Below are positions 47,444-57,952 of a stretch of DNA of 64,000 nt, piece by piece; positions within the stretch are counted from its first letter, which is position 1; every line of letters starts with the position of its first letter. A model generated the notes under the pieces. The model ran no database searches and was not told the origin of the DNA. It saw only the letters and a program-made list of their open reading frames with translations. The stretch comes from Pyrenula massariospora (lineage: Eukaryota > Ascomycota > Eurotiomycetes > Pyrenulales > Pyrenulaceae): the NCBI GenBank assembly GCA_021030905.1, contig JAGFMI010000011.1, positions 434,001 through 498,000 on the forward strand, written 5' to 3'. Both the position numbers and the translations under genes were made by a program.

Positions 47444-48638
47444 TCACTCCACCTTCCCCGCCACCTTAGCCTTCTTCCTCTCCCGCCTCTTGGCAGATGC
47501 CTCAGGCCCGCTCTCTGTGTCCATCAGGTAGTCCCACCACCGGAAACTACTCGAATAGTTTCCGATGAAACGCTCGTGATGGACGTCGTGGTGATCCGCG
47601 CCCGCCCAGAATGGTAGGAAATGGTGCAAGCTCCATGGGAACTCATAGCCGCTATGCGCGTCGATGGCCTGGAACAGCCGGAGCACGATCCACAGATACA
47701 TGGTCAGGATGTGAAGGTCGCCAGTGATGGCGCACCAGAGGATGGGGCTGCTGACGGTGCCGAAGCCGAGGCACATGACTTCGATGGGGCTGGCGTATTC
47801 GGCGGCAAGGCCAAAAGGCGCGGAATATTGGTGGTGAATTTTGTGAATGTTCTTGTAGAGGGGCCCCCAGTGCATGGCGCGGTGGGTCCAATAATGCCAG
47901 GTGTCTTCGAGGACGAAGAAGATTGCGATTTGGTAGGCCATGGTGGCAAGGGAGGGAAAGGGGACGCCGGTGCTAAGGCCAAAGAATTGGGCCATAGGGT
48001 GGAAGAGCCTAATCTGTGAGTGATGCAGAAGTGCGGGGAGGGTGCGGAGGACTGACCAGATTTGAGGGAGTTCTACTGTGAAGTGACTGAGGAGAACGAG
48101 TTTGGCGCAGTTCCATTGCTCGGCGGCGGTGGGGATTTTTTGCTAGGAATGCAGTGAACGGCTGTGACTGACATCTTTCGAAAAGTGACCTTACATTTTG
48201 GATCTTATACTTATTGAAATACGGCAACCTGTCGACCAAGATCCACGGCAATGAGCGGCCAAAGTAGACCAACTCATGCATCATGAAGGACATGATCCCG
48301 GTGGCCAGCACGTCGTTCTGCATGAAGGCATACCAGGCGGCCCACATGCGCTCGAAGAAGTTGAGGTGGACATTGTATTTTGAGATCTCTTCAAACTGGC
48401 CCCAGTATGAGTCTGTAGGGTAGTTTGAAAAGGCAAAGTCGGTCGCGTTCCTGTGAGAAATAATGAGCTCGGTTTCGTGGGGATCGCAGGGGTGGTTAGG
48501 GCGCACATGTTTGCGAGCACGGGAATGCGACGATGCGAAAGGGAGAGACTTCAGCGGCGGTCTCTGGGTACCGCAAGCTGTAGGATAAAGGCGACTGTTG
48601 CTTGGGGAAGTGTTGGAAGGAAAAGAATGTGTAGACAT
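47444..48638 (-). CDS. ERG25: C-4 methylsterol oxidase, 364 aa, three exons (N-terminus uncertain)
   Basis: Exons are 48195-48638, 48057-48142 and 47444-48008, with introns of 52 and 48 bp and a joined frame of 1095 bases. The enzyme removes the C-4 methyl groups of 4,4-dimethylzymosterol in the ergosterol pathway at the ER. All di-iron histidine motifs are present: HRAMH (219-223), HKIHH (232-236) and HHDVHH (316-321). So are family blocks [48 protein letters not shown] and [13 protein letters not shown]. The C-terminus ends in a basic [15 protein letters not shown] tail. The start is uncertain: the conserved body begins at about [13 protein letters not shown], some 75 residues after the ATG at 48638. 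A strong acceptor (TTTCTCACAG) just before that body suggests an unseen 5' intron replacing this extension. Confidence 0.9.
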
Positions 48639-49064
48639 GACAGTACCAGACAAAGGGGGTTTCTCTATCAAAAACACGGGGAAGTGGACGGGGGCCGTGA
48701 TTGGCCGAGAGCTGATCTGCCGGGTGGTCTGATATTTTTTAATGTTTTTTTCTTTTTGCCGTTCCTGAGATTTACGTTGGGGGGTCCGGGAAACCTTCTG
48801 CCGGGGAGGGTTAGCCGGCTTGGCCAGTCCACGCCTAGAACTCTACCATCCCGCAAGGCAATTGACTTCTTCCTGTTCAGACATGTAAGGACCACAAAAG
48901 CATAGAAGACTCAGCATGACATCGTTCAGCAATGTGCTACCGGCTTATCATTAACGATATTCTCGCGTTACACGATGGTCTCAACTTTTGACCAAAGTAA
49001 GTCTCGCTGTTGCCGCTGATGTCCATCCCAGATCCTGCCGCTGCACCTCATCCTCAATTCCTCC
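48639..49064. other. Upstream region of ERG25
   Basis: 426 bp between the stop of the ubiquitin hydrolase gene and the ERG25 start. It holds a CCAAT box on the minus strand (listed separately). Confidence 0.5.
48700..48704 (-). promoter_or_regulatory. Candidate CCAAT box of ERG25
   Basis: CCAAT in the context GGCCAATCAC on the minus strand, 62 bp upstream of the assigned ATG. The following ATCAC resembles half of a sterol-response element, but the match is incomplete. Position fits a core promoter element only if the 5' leader is short. Confidence 0.3.
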
Positions 49065-49895
49065 TCAATCATCCTCCAGCGCCGGAGCCAGGACCGTAAC
49101 ACTGAATTCAATATTCTCACCCGCGCCCTTCTCCCTCTCCAGAAACTTCCTCACTGCCCTTGCCAGAACCCCCGGGCTCAGCGCATCCTCTTCCTCCCCC
49201 ATCACCCCCCGATCCACCGGCCCCTTCCTACCCCCATCCATCTCCCACAAATGCCCATCCCTCCCCCTCACAAACGCCAAAAACGCATGAACATCCTCCC
49301 AATTCTCCGGATCCGGCACCGTCGAGTCCCCCATCTGCGCCACAGCCGCATGCGCCGCCTCAAACGCCTCCGAGTTATACAATAGCTCCGCCCTCTCCTT
49401 GGGCCTCAACCCCACAGCCCCCTTCAACAGCTTGTCCAGCTCGCTTCCCTCGGCGATAAAGTCCCTCGCCGGCCCGTTCGAGAGCGCGTGGATGCACGCC
49501 ATGAGCCCGCACGCGTTCCGGATCGTCTGCTTGAACCACACCACCGGCTCCGCGGGCCCGCTGCCCTCGTACACCGGTCTGTCTGCGTCGTCGGCGCGGT
49601 TGGCGTTCTTGTGCAGGTCGGTCCAGGGGGTTAAGACGATGAGGGCGAGGGCCGGGCGGGGGATGATGGCGAGCAGGTCGGGGTCGTCGAGGGAGAGGAC
49701 GTCGTGGAAGGCGAGGGATGGGGAGAGGCCGAGACGGTGGGCTAGAGGGGTCATTACTGTGGGGTTGTTTTCTGGAAAGGTGTGGATTAGATTATTATTG
49801 TTCCTCGCATGCGTAGTAAAAGTCTTACCCAGCGGGATGAACGTCTTAACCTTTGGCTTCAAAGTGGCATCCTTGTGCTGAGTAGTTTCGGCCAT
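49065..49895 (-). CDS. Ubiquitin C-terminal hydrolase, UCH/peptidase C12 family, 257 aa, two exons
   Basis: Exons are 49829-49895 and 49065-49771, with a 57 bp intron (GTAAGA to TTCCAG) and a joined frame of 774 bases. Splicing restores the conserved start FIPLENNPTVMTPLAHRLGL. Catalytic residues are visible: oxyanion Q104 and nucleophile C110 in KQTIRNACGL, H184 in VHAFLAF, and D201 in EMDGGRKGP. The size and layout fit yeast Yuh1 and human UCHL3, cytosolic or nuclear cysteine peptidases that trim small adducts and process ubiquitin or NEDD8 precursors. One oddity is the R in TIRNAC, where G is usual (TIGNAC). No C-terminal extension is present, so it is not the proteasomal UCH37 type. Confidence 0.92.
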   Translation of the reverse strand: MAETTQHKDATLKPKVKTFIPLGKTFTTHARNNNNLIHTFPENNPTVMTPLAHRLGLSPSLAFHDVLSLDDPDLLAIIPRPALALIVLTPWTDLHKNANRADDADRPVYEGSGPAEPVVWFKQTIRNACGLMACIHALSNGPARDFIAEGSELDKLLKGAVGLRPKERAELLYNSEAFEAAHAAVAQMGDSTVPDPENWEDVHAFLAFVRGRDGHLWEMDGGRKGPVDRGVMGEEEDALSPGVLARAVRKFLEREKGAGENIEFSVTVLAPALEDD

Positions 49896-51156
49896 GGCTC
49901 AACTCAATGATATTACAGCTTGTGGGCTTGGATCAAAATTCTTAGTCTTTCTAAATCAGAAACTTTTCACGTTGAGGAGAATGAGAAACAGCATTTAATC
50001 CTGAACCTCGAAAACGCACTTCCATTTTATGGCGTGACGCACCCCACACCGTACGTACTATTGAAAACGGGCAGGCATCCGCGTGCTGACGATTCCCGCC
50101 TTATGACATTCCGCCCGACCTGCAGGTGGGAAGCGAGATCTCGGAGACGGAGCAATGAATTCAACGCTCCCCAGTCTACACTGCGTACCTAAGGATTTAG
50201 AAGGCGGAGTTTGGACTATGTGACGGTTGACCGTTGGATGAGCGCCGACTTTTTGTCGGTAAGTGTGTCACGCATCAGCGCGCAGTGGGCTGCCTAGGTC
50301 TGCTATGTCCTGAACCCCTTTGGACGATACGGAAAGGGTGATAAATGTTCTGCTCGTTGTCCCGGAAGAAAGGATAGGCGGGAAAGGCTCTAGACGGCTA
50401 CCTACGGTAGATGATGGTAACGTCGCTGTCGGCGAAGGCTGGGAGATTATGTGCGTCGCTTACTTTTCTCAATGGGTGTTTGTCTACGTGTTGAGCAGGG
50501 TTATGCTATGGAGAGGAAGCGAAGGCTATTTATTGGACGGACGAGCGAGGTTGCCAGATCACTTGCATTTCTTTTCTGCTTCTCAAGGGGTTGTTGAGTG
50601 TTTTTGTGTAGGTACAAAGGCAAACTCCATTTCCGTGTCTAAGATGTCTTGGATAAATGTTTGGATTTGCATGTGCGCCTTGGTTCGGTTGGAGATGGCA
50701 ATTGTACGATTGTTACCGCCTTTAAGCTCTTGTGGCATGTTGATTGGTATTTGGTGGTGAAGAGCTATGATTGTGGCTGGCCGCATGTTACGGATGGAGA
50801 CATGTTACGTTGTGTAAGTTGGGTTAAGAAAGGCATCCTAGGTTACTCCCGTGCGGGCTGGCGAAAACCCTGCCTTGGACAAGGTAAAGTAAAAGATCTA
50901 TTGGTATGTCTATCTATCCATCTGTCTCCCCAACGAGCTCCACCCTGTCCTCCATAACAACCTCCATCTTGCCATCCATATCGACCTCCATCCCAACTTC
51001 CATGTCCTCAAGACAACAAATCATACAACCCGGAGATTCAGGCAGTTCCATCATAGTCTTTTGCGGTGGACGACCTACACTTTCCCCTTGCGCGACAGGA
51101 ACTACAGAGTCCGTCCTTCGAGAATCTACCTGCTGTTCATGAGCGTTCCCACCAGA
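49896..51156. other. 1.3 kb region without a supported gene
   Basis: 5' flank of the hydrolase gene. Plus-strand frames at 50320-50760 and 50906-51142 carry no domain. Nothing else seen. Confidence 0.45.
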
Positions 51157-51798
51157 TCAGACACGGATCTTACCCCTTATCTCGACGCACCAATGACAGT
51201 CCATAAACCCTTCAAGAGCCTTCTGGTCAAGATGCCGCGAGACGAATCCCGACCGTCGGTGGAGAAATGGTTCCAGCTGGTTCAACCCAGAGTACGACGG
51301 GTCGGTGCAAGCAATACGATTCATAAGGTATTTGTGGTAGGCGCAGAGCGAGGGGAGGTTGTACTCGGGTGAGGGATCGAGGACCGTTGTGGATGTCCAG
51401 CTGCCGATGCCGATCATGGCATTGTTCTGTTCAAGCTTGGACTTGTAGGTATTGATGGGCCGGGCATTACTGCGTTGGTTGGTGGGTAATTGGTGTTCGT
51501 GGTGCATTTTTGACCAGTCTCCGATGCCGATGAGCGTACTGCCCCGATGACTGATCGGATAGTTGTACTCGTGGTCGTTGGCGGCCGCATGGTTGGGGAA
51601 AGCAGTTGAAGGGCTGGCCAGCGTGAATGGACGACGAGGGCCCCGTATCAGGCTGGGGGTGGCTTCGGAGTGAGGATAATGACTAAGATCGAAGTCCACA
51701 CTAGGAGGTTTGGTGAGAAAAGCCCGCTGAATTGTTCTGCTGCTATACCAGTTTCCATGGTTATCTCCTTCCTGTTGCTCCCCCGTGCTCAACGGCAT
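51157..51798 (-). CDS. Hypothetical protein with an internal repeat, 213 aa
   Basis: Single-exon frame from ATG 51798 to 51157. No signal peptide, membrane helix or known domain. Two blocks about 48 residues apart resemble each other: STLIGIGDWSKMHHEHQLP and NAMIGIGSWTS ... PEYNLPS, both IGIG-x-W followed by a His/Pro-rich segment. This suggests an old internal duplication. The protein is rich in His, Asn, Pro and Ser and ends HWCVEIRGKIRV. It may be an orphan gene. No neighbour gives a hint, as the flanks are gene-poor. Chance occurrence of a 213-codon frame is possible, but the repeat argues against it. Confidence 0.45.
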   Translation of the reverse strand: MPLSTGEQQEGDNHGNWYSSRTIQRAFLTKPPSVDFDLSHYPHSEATPSLIRGPRRPFTLASPSTAFPNHAAANDHEYNYPISHRGSTLIGIGDWSKMHHEHQLPTNQRSNARPINTYKSKLEQNNAMIGIGSWTSTTVLDPSPEYNLPSLCAYHKYLMNRIACTDPSYSGLNQLEPFLHRRSGFVSRHLDQKALEGFMDCHWCVEIRGKIRV

Positions 51799-53395
51799 TT
51801 AGTAGGAGCTAGATGTAAAGGAATGTCGATCACAGAGGAGAAGGGGAATATTCGAGTTTACCCCATGCTGTTCGGCGAAAACGCCTTGAAGAAGAGACAT
51901 ATGGCAGAGGCATAAATGGGTTATTTGTAAATCATGTCGCCAGGTAAGCTACCAAAGTCTGGTTTGAGGCAACTATTCTTATATATTCGCCTTAGAGGAC
52001 TTGATGAGGCGCTTACTGGTTGATGGCTGCAATGCTGAGGTGGGCTCGAGTCAACGAATCACCAGCCTATGTAATTATTTCGGAAGTGTCTGACCCTGAA
52101 ATGGCCTGACAATCAAACAGTACGCACCCTTGGATGAACTTTAACATACCGATCGTTGAGACGGGTCCGATTCCGCTGCCAGTGGGTTCAACACAGATCG
52201 GGAAACAATGCTGTGATGCCGGTAGAGATGTTGGCTGGGGAAATACGCCTACCTTAAATGACCAGCCGACCTTCGGAGTTGCCTCGGCGTTTGGGTAAGT
52301 TCAACATCCGCCCGTCAAAGGGCACACAGGAGACCTCGACATTTGGAAACAACCCCTGAGAACACAGGGATATCACAAGTCCGACTTCAGACGCCCAATA
52401 TCATTGCGAAAAGTTCGTGAAAACGGTTTTATTGGCTGGCTTGTTAGCAGTTAGCCTACCACTTCTTTGCAACGGTCCATAGGAAGCCATGCTTGGCTGT
52501 TTCACTAGTGGCAGGGATGAACAGAACACTTGTGCATGACTTTTGTCGAACTAATACTTCGGTACTCTGCTACGCCATAAAGTGTCGGCGACAAGAGATG
52601 GTGCTGTTGTTCAGAGCTTGCGAGGACGGCGACTGTCAGTAGTAACTTATGCCGGCCTTGGCACAGAACTTTTTGCAAATGCTTGGCGGCTCACTCTCTG
52701 GAAGCACTTTCTAGAGCTTTATTTTTCTTTTTCTGTTCTCATCTCACCTTTTTAATTTAAATTTCAGTTTTCATTTTATTTTTAATTTAGGTGAGCACAG
52801 TGATTTTATATACAATATTTATAGGTTTCAACCCGGAAATATAAATCCAGCCCTTACAATTTACAAGCCCTCCTCCTTCTCCTCTTCTTCAAGCAGTACC
52901 CTTATATACACCCTGCTCCGTGACAATCACAGCCTGGAAGAAAATCCAAACTTCAAGTCGATTGATGATTCCCATCGGCCACCAGCCTCTACCGCCTTGG
53001 CACGACACCGCTCAAAGAGAAAATTGCTCATGCTTTGAAGAGACCAGAAAGACTAAGATCAGACTCTGCAACTATGCAGGGAAAGAACTTAAAACTAGCA
53101 CAGAGAAAAGCAGGTATTAAAAAGGACCGTTACAGTAGACAATGAGCGGGGTGAAAGGGAGGATGCCAGACAAAGGGAGAAGAGATAATAGCGAATTCCT
53201 CGCAAGTGGCGGCGATATGTACATGAACACCAAAGCATATTACCTATTTGAGCGAGTGTAAGTTGAGTATGTGGCACCTTTTTTGATACTCGCAAAAAGG
53301 TTGCTAGGGGGACGCATCAACATCAGATAATGGAGTTTAGAGCCTTCATCTTCCGTCACAGCTGACGGTGCTCTGCGCAAAAAACGATCTCTGCA
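51799..53395. other. 1.6 kb region without a supported gene
   Basis: Contains an A+T-rich block near 52725-52870 (runs such as TTTTAATTTAAATTT and TTTTATTTTTAATTT). Otherwise short featureless frames. Confidence 0.5.
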
Positions 53396-55042
53396 TCAAG
53401 CAGACCTCAACGCAACTTTACATCCGTGCCTACTTTCAGCCGTCATCCGATATTCCTCCGCCCACGGCTCCGGGTCGCGGTTCTCCACCGCGGCAAACTC
53501 CTGCAAGAGCCGCGCCAGGACGTACGAGATCTCGGCGAGAACCATGTTTTGCGCGGGACAAATGCGCGGCCCGCCGAGGAAAGGCACGTACTCCCACCCG
53601 GGCCGCAGTCCTTCCCACCGATCTGGGCGAAACTCGTCCGCGTCAGCGCCCCAGATTGACTTGTCTCGATGGAGCGAGTAGATGTCCATGCGGACTACTT
53701 GCCCTTTCTGGACGAGGATGGGTGATTTGCCGTTGGGGCCACCGCCTGCGGGAAGAACAGTTGACTTTAGGCACATGCGGAAGGATTCATTGAGGGGCGA
53801 GTGGAGACGTATGGCTGTTGGATTGCATCAGTATGGATGATTGGAAAGGGTCTGGGAACCTCCACCTTCATTAACGGTATATCGAAGATAAGAGAGCGAT
53901 TTTAGAGATTCATATGTCAAAGGCTTGTCTCCAAGGCTCAAGACATCGGCACGAAGCTTGTCCCATACTGCAGGATGACGAGCAAGAAGATATGTCGCGT
54001 TGCTCAAGGCAATGGCAGTTGAATCGCGTGCGGGAAAGAAGACATTCAAGATCTGGTTACGGAGATCAACCTTGTCTGAGGTTTCCTTTGCCATATCGTG
54101 GAGAAGGATGACCTTCAGGGGGTTGCTATGGTCGTCTCGCCTTGACTTCCCAGAGCCTGTATAGTTATACTGCTGTGCTTGAAGAGCTTTCTCAACGTAG
54201 CGGTCAATGAAACGATGGACTTTGGTATACGCTTTTTTCCATTCCGGATCCCAGAGATGTAGAAACCTGAACCGGCCCAGCCTGAGGCGTTTGCCTACCC
54301 CTCTGAGAGCATCATCAAAGGAAGAAAGAAATTCTTTCGCGTCGAAAGGCGATTCCGGTAGTAAGGATTCTACCGAATCGCCTAAAAAGAATTCTGTGGA
54401 GGTGTCAAGGTACTATATGAAGTGCCGATTAGCGATATTTAAGTTTTCCCTTTAGCATCTGTGGTAGTATCCACTTACCAATCGCTTAAAAATTGGCTGT
54501 AAGTCGATAGTTGAACCGTCTCCAGGTATGACAGCAAGTGCTCTTCGAAAATGCTTCTCGAAAGAATCGAAGTCGGAAATCTGCGTTCGGGCGAAAGTCG
54601 GCCGGATCAGGGCTCTCGAATGAGACCAAAAGGCACCGTCCGTATTAAGGATACCCCTATCTATGAACGGAGCACTCAATCCCTCCCTCAGCGGCTGGAG
54701 TCCAAAATTACCGAAAGAAGTAGCCGCTATAGCCTGTATGTTTTTAGGATCGCATGTGTGCACCGTCGTACGGTTCCAAGATGTTTCCAGCCAGGTTTTG
54801 CCGTATTTACGAAAGAGAATATACGCGAATGGGGCCACTCTTCCGACTGCGTAAGCTTCTGCCTGTCTCTGTCCAAAGGCTTTCTGGCGGAAACCATCTG
54901 TATGTTGATATCGCGGGATTGGTTTGCATTGATGGGTGCGAGAAAGCTTTCTTTGCAGCAATCGCTCGGAGACGAGCTTATACACCTGGTATAAGACGGT
55001 AGAAAGCAGAATAAAGCTGACAGTATTCGACAACTCTCCCAT
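53396..55042 (-). CDS. Cytochrome P450 (CYP52-like alkane/fatty-acid hydroxylase clan), 509 aa, three exons
   Basis: Exons are 54479-55042, 53866-54412 and 53396-53814, with introns of 66 and 51 bp and a joined frame of 1530 bases. A hydrophobic N-terminal anchor (VSFILLSTVLYQVYKLV) places it on the ER. Motifs are the C-helix WSHSRALIRPTF, the I-helix FFPARDSTAIALSNATYLL (ARDST at the AGxDT position), ExxR as E370-x-x-R373 created by the second splice, PERF-type FRPDRWE, and the heme loop FLGGPRICPAQ with C456. The HTDGFRQKAFG start and FFLGDSVESL block match CYP52/CYP539-type enzymes that hydroxylate n-alkanes or fatty acids. The common G after the heme Cys is replaced by P (CPAQ), which is seen in this clan. 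No reductase or cluster partner is nearby. Confidence 0.92.
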
Positions 55043-56383
55043 GACTGATCATTAGGTTATGTGGGAGGATGAAACTTCATAATTGCAAACATTCTGCCAG
55101 ATAAATCTTCAAGCGATGGCGTCAGCCAGCTTGCAGCCTGAAACTCGTTGTACGCATTTGCAGGCATAGGGTTTACGGTGAACATTACCGTATTTTATTT
55201 TCCACTTTGACCGTAGCCCTACATGGTCTTGTAAGGCTGACTGTTCGCTGATATCCTTTCGCGATGTGGGACCGACAGAACGCCGCAGTGTTCGGAGTAA
55301 TGCATAGCTCATCATAATGCGCAAGACGGCCCGAACTAATCGTCAAAGCTTGATGCCGCGCTATCATCGACTTGAAAGCGGTTCAATTTTGGGGGGCTGG
55401 GCGCTAATACGAATTACTTTATTTCGTATTGACAAGTTCATGGGTCAGACTACCTTGCCTTAACCGGAGACTGGACTGCGCCTATGCCGAATAATAAGCC
55501 GCAAAAGTGGACTTAGCTTTTCGTGGTATGATTGGCCAAAGCCAGACGGAACCATCGAAGCCTGAAAAGAGAGGTCAGGGGTGAAAAAAAGAAAGATGGC
55601 TCCCTGCGTATGAAGGAATATCATTTAGATCTACATCTGTAGGTTTTTTTTGAGCCTCGCTCGCATTGCTTACCTAGAGAAAGAGCAAGAGACTAACACT
55701 TTATCATGACAACTTAGTGACTGTGACAGAATTATCCATCAAGGGCTACATCATCACTTTGATTCCCTTCCTCAGAACGCTCAGCACCCTGGTATAGGAT
55801 ACAATAACCGTCTGGATGCCAGGGGCTAGTTCCGAGAAAGCCGGAAGGCTGCGTGAGTTCAACGCCACAAAGGACGAGCAGTAGCGGTGGCACAGTCGGC
55901 TTTGCTTGGAAACTTTGACATGGGACCAGGATCGGCTTTTGGGAAGGGTTGCAGCAAGGTCAACAAAGAGTCCCCTGTGTTCGAGTATGCGCTGCGATAG
56001 GCACGTTGCAAACCAGGGAGATATGAAGACTGCCGCGTTTTGGTGTGGGTGGCGCATCCCCCTCACCCTGGTTGCTAATGAACGTTGGCTAGGGCTCTGC
56101 GGCTTGAGGCTCTCCTAAACGATCTTGTCCTTCTTTGCAAGCGATGTAGGACAAGCTCAGCCTGATACATTACATCGCACTTTTTCCACCTACTCAAGGT
56201 TGGGTCTTTTCATTCTGATACAACAGCACTAGCCAATCCCTAGATTCGTCTGTCCAGACTCCAAGACCGTCTCCTGTGCAGGTTGTTGTGTTGGGGCTGC
56301 CCCCACCATAGAACGCTTTATGCCATCCCCGGAGAGTGCAGCCTGCCCAGTTACCCGAGACATTCCAATAATGTCGCGGGCTG

Positions 56384-56463
56384 GGGGACAGAAGTCGTGG
56401 CTACTGCCTCGGGCTCCTAAGGCCAATTACCAGCCGGCAGGGGTGGCCACGACTTCTGTCTCC
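56384..56463. repeat. Inverted repeat, 18 bp arms, 44 bp spacer
   Basis: The left arm (56384-56401, GGGGACAGAAGTCGTGGC) is the reverse complement of the right arm (56446-56463) with one mismatch. In RNA it would form a stable hairpin. No flanking target-site duplication or transposase is seen. Confidence 0.8.
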
Positions 56464-57233
56464 AAGCCTCATGTGAAAGCTGGTGCTTTAAGCTGTGCCA
56501 ACATACATCAACCTGCACCAAATCTTATACGAACCTGCATATTTCTGCCATTTAATTTTGCAGACAAAATGCGCGTACAATCTACAACGAAAAGCTGTCT
56601 GCAGACAGTCGCACGCTATGCGAACTTGTTGCCTCGGATACGGAGCTAAGTTTAGTGTACAGTCATGAGAAGCTGTCAAAGCGGTATGAAACCGCAACAT
56701 GGGTCTTGCTAGCAAGCTACACATGCTTAAGGTATAGTTGTCAATCTTCAGCACCTAGAGGTGATGTATTGTTCACTTTTTGCCATGCTCTAGATTGGCG
56801 GATAGAAGCTTAGATGAATACATAACAGTAGCGACTCCGCTGCTGGGTGATGACGTTGACAGTATTGATTTAGAGGATAATCCTATGATCTTGTCCAGAC
56901 TGATGAGACACGACTTGTGCGTAGGCCACCGGCTAACGACCAGTTTGGCTCTCTTCCTTTCAAATTTTCTGTCGATCAGATTGCTTCGAGTAGTGTCTAT
57001 ACATTCATGCGAAAGCACGCTCATTTCGATTTGCATAAGCAATACTAAGAGAATTGTGATATGTTGCTATTAATGGATGTGTATTGATACTACAAGTACG
57101 GGGCAGAAATCGCTACTATTTCCGATCAGTTACGCTATGTACATATTTATTAATATGGGTAACGTCCGGATCATCATTGTAATAATAGACGGCACCCGTG
57201 ATCAAATGATGGAAAGTTGCTCTAAGGGGCTAA

Positions 57234-57254
57234 CATGAGCCATGAGCCATGAGC
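57234..57254. repeat. Three-copy 7 bp tandem repeat
   Basis: CATGAGC repeated three times without mismatch, followed after TAG by a fourth partial copy (CATGAG). Confidence 0.8.
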
Positions 57255-57952
57255 TAGCATGAGTCTATACATATATTGCTGTAGAATCATTCAATTGTCC
57301 CAATGGATATGATCGACGACCTCACCTGATCGTAAAGTGTTCAAAGTGAGCGATTCCTCATCTGGAGACTTTGCACAGATGTGATAGTTTCTGCTAGAGG
57401 CGGTACAGACAGAGACATGAAATATGTCCATAAGTACTTCACTTGGATAAGCTCAGTAATTGTGCCGAGATATAAGTCCTGGAGTAAGTAAACAGCAGGA
57501 GGTGAGAGTTGAGAAATACATGAGCAGTACAACGTGATCAGAAGTGTCAGTAAAGATAGATAGAATATGGAGTAGTAAGCGGAAAAGCATGACTTGAAAG
57601 ATGTGGAGCATGTGGCATATCGCATGGATGTTTTGTTTACATGACATAGTAGCACTCATAAACACAGAAACGGAGGAGAAGTTTTTGAAGTTGATATTGT
57701 GGATAGACGACATACGATGTTGAAATCGAATGTTTTATTAAAAGAGAGTATGTAAATGTACCTCAACCAAAAGATGAATAGATACCAAGCACTTGATGCT
57801 AATATCTCAGACTCAACATCCAGCGATCGCCAAGGAAGATCAATAAGAACCCCGACATGCAATCAGAATACCTTGCCGTACAGCTGTGGTAAGCTGGGAT
57901 GAAGAATTTAAAATGGCAGAACACGGTTCTGTCCCGCCAAGTTCAAGACAAT

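Larger units (their letters stand above)
55043..57952. other. 2.9 kb gene-poor region
   Basis: No frame with a domain on either strand. Holds an inverted repeat (56384-56463) and a small tandem repeat (57234-57254). A cluster of minus-strand frames at 57341-57862 is hydrophobic but AT-driven. Confidence 0.5.

Noticed and set aside
38649-55042. Secondary-metabolite cluster (O-methyltransferase plus P450)
   Set aside because: The two genes are 13 kb apart with housekeeping genes between them, and there is no core synthase.
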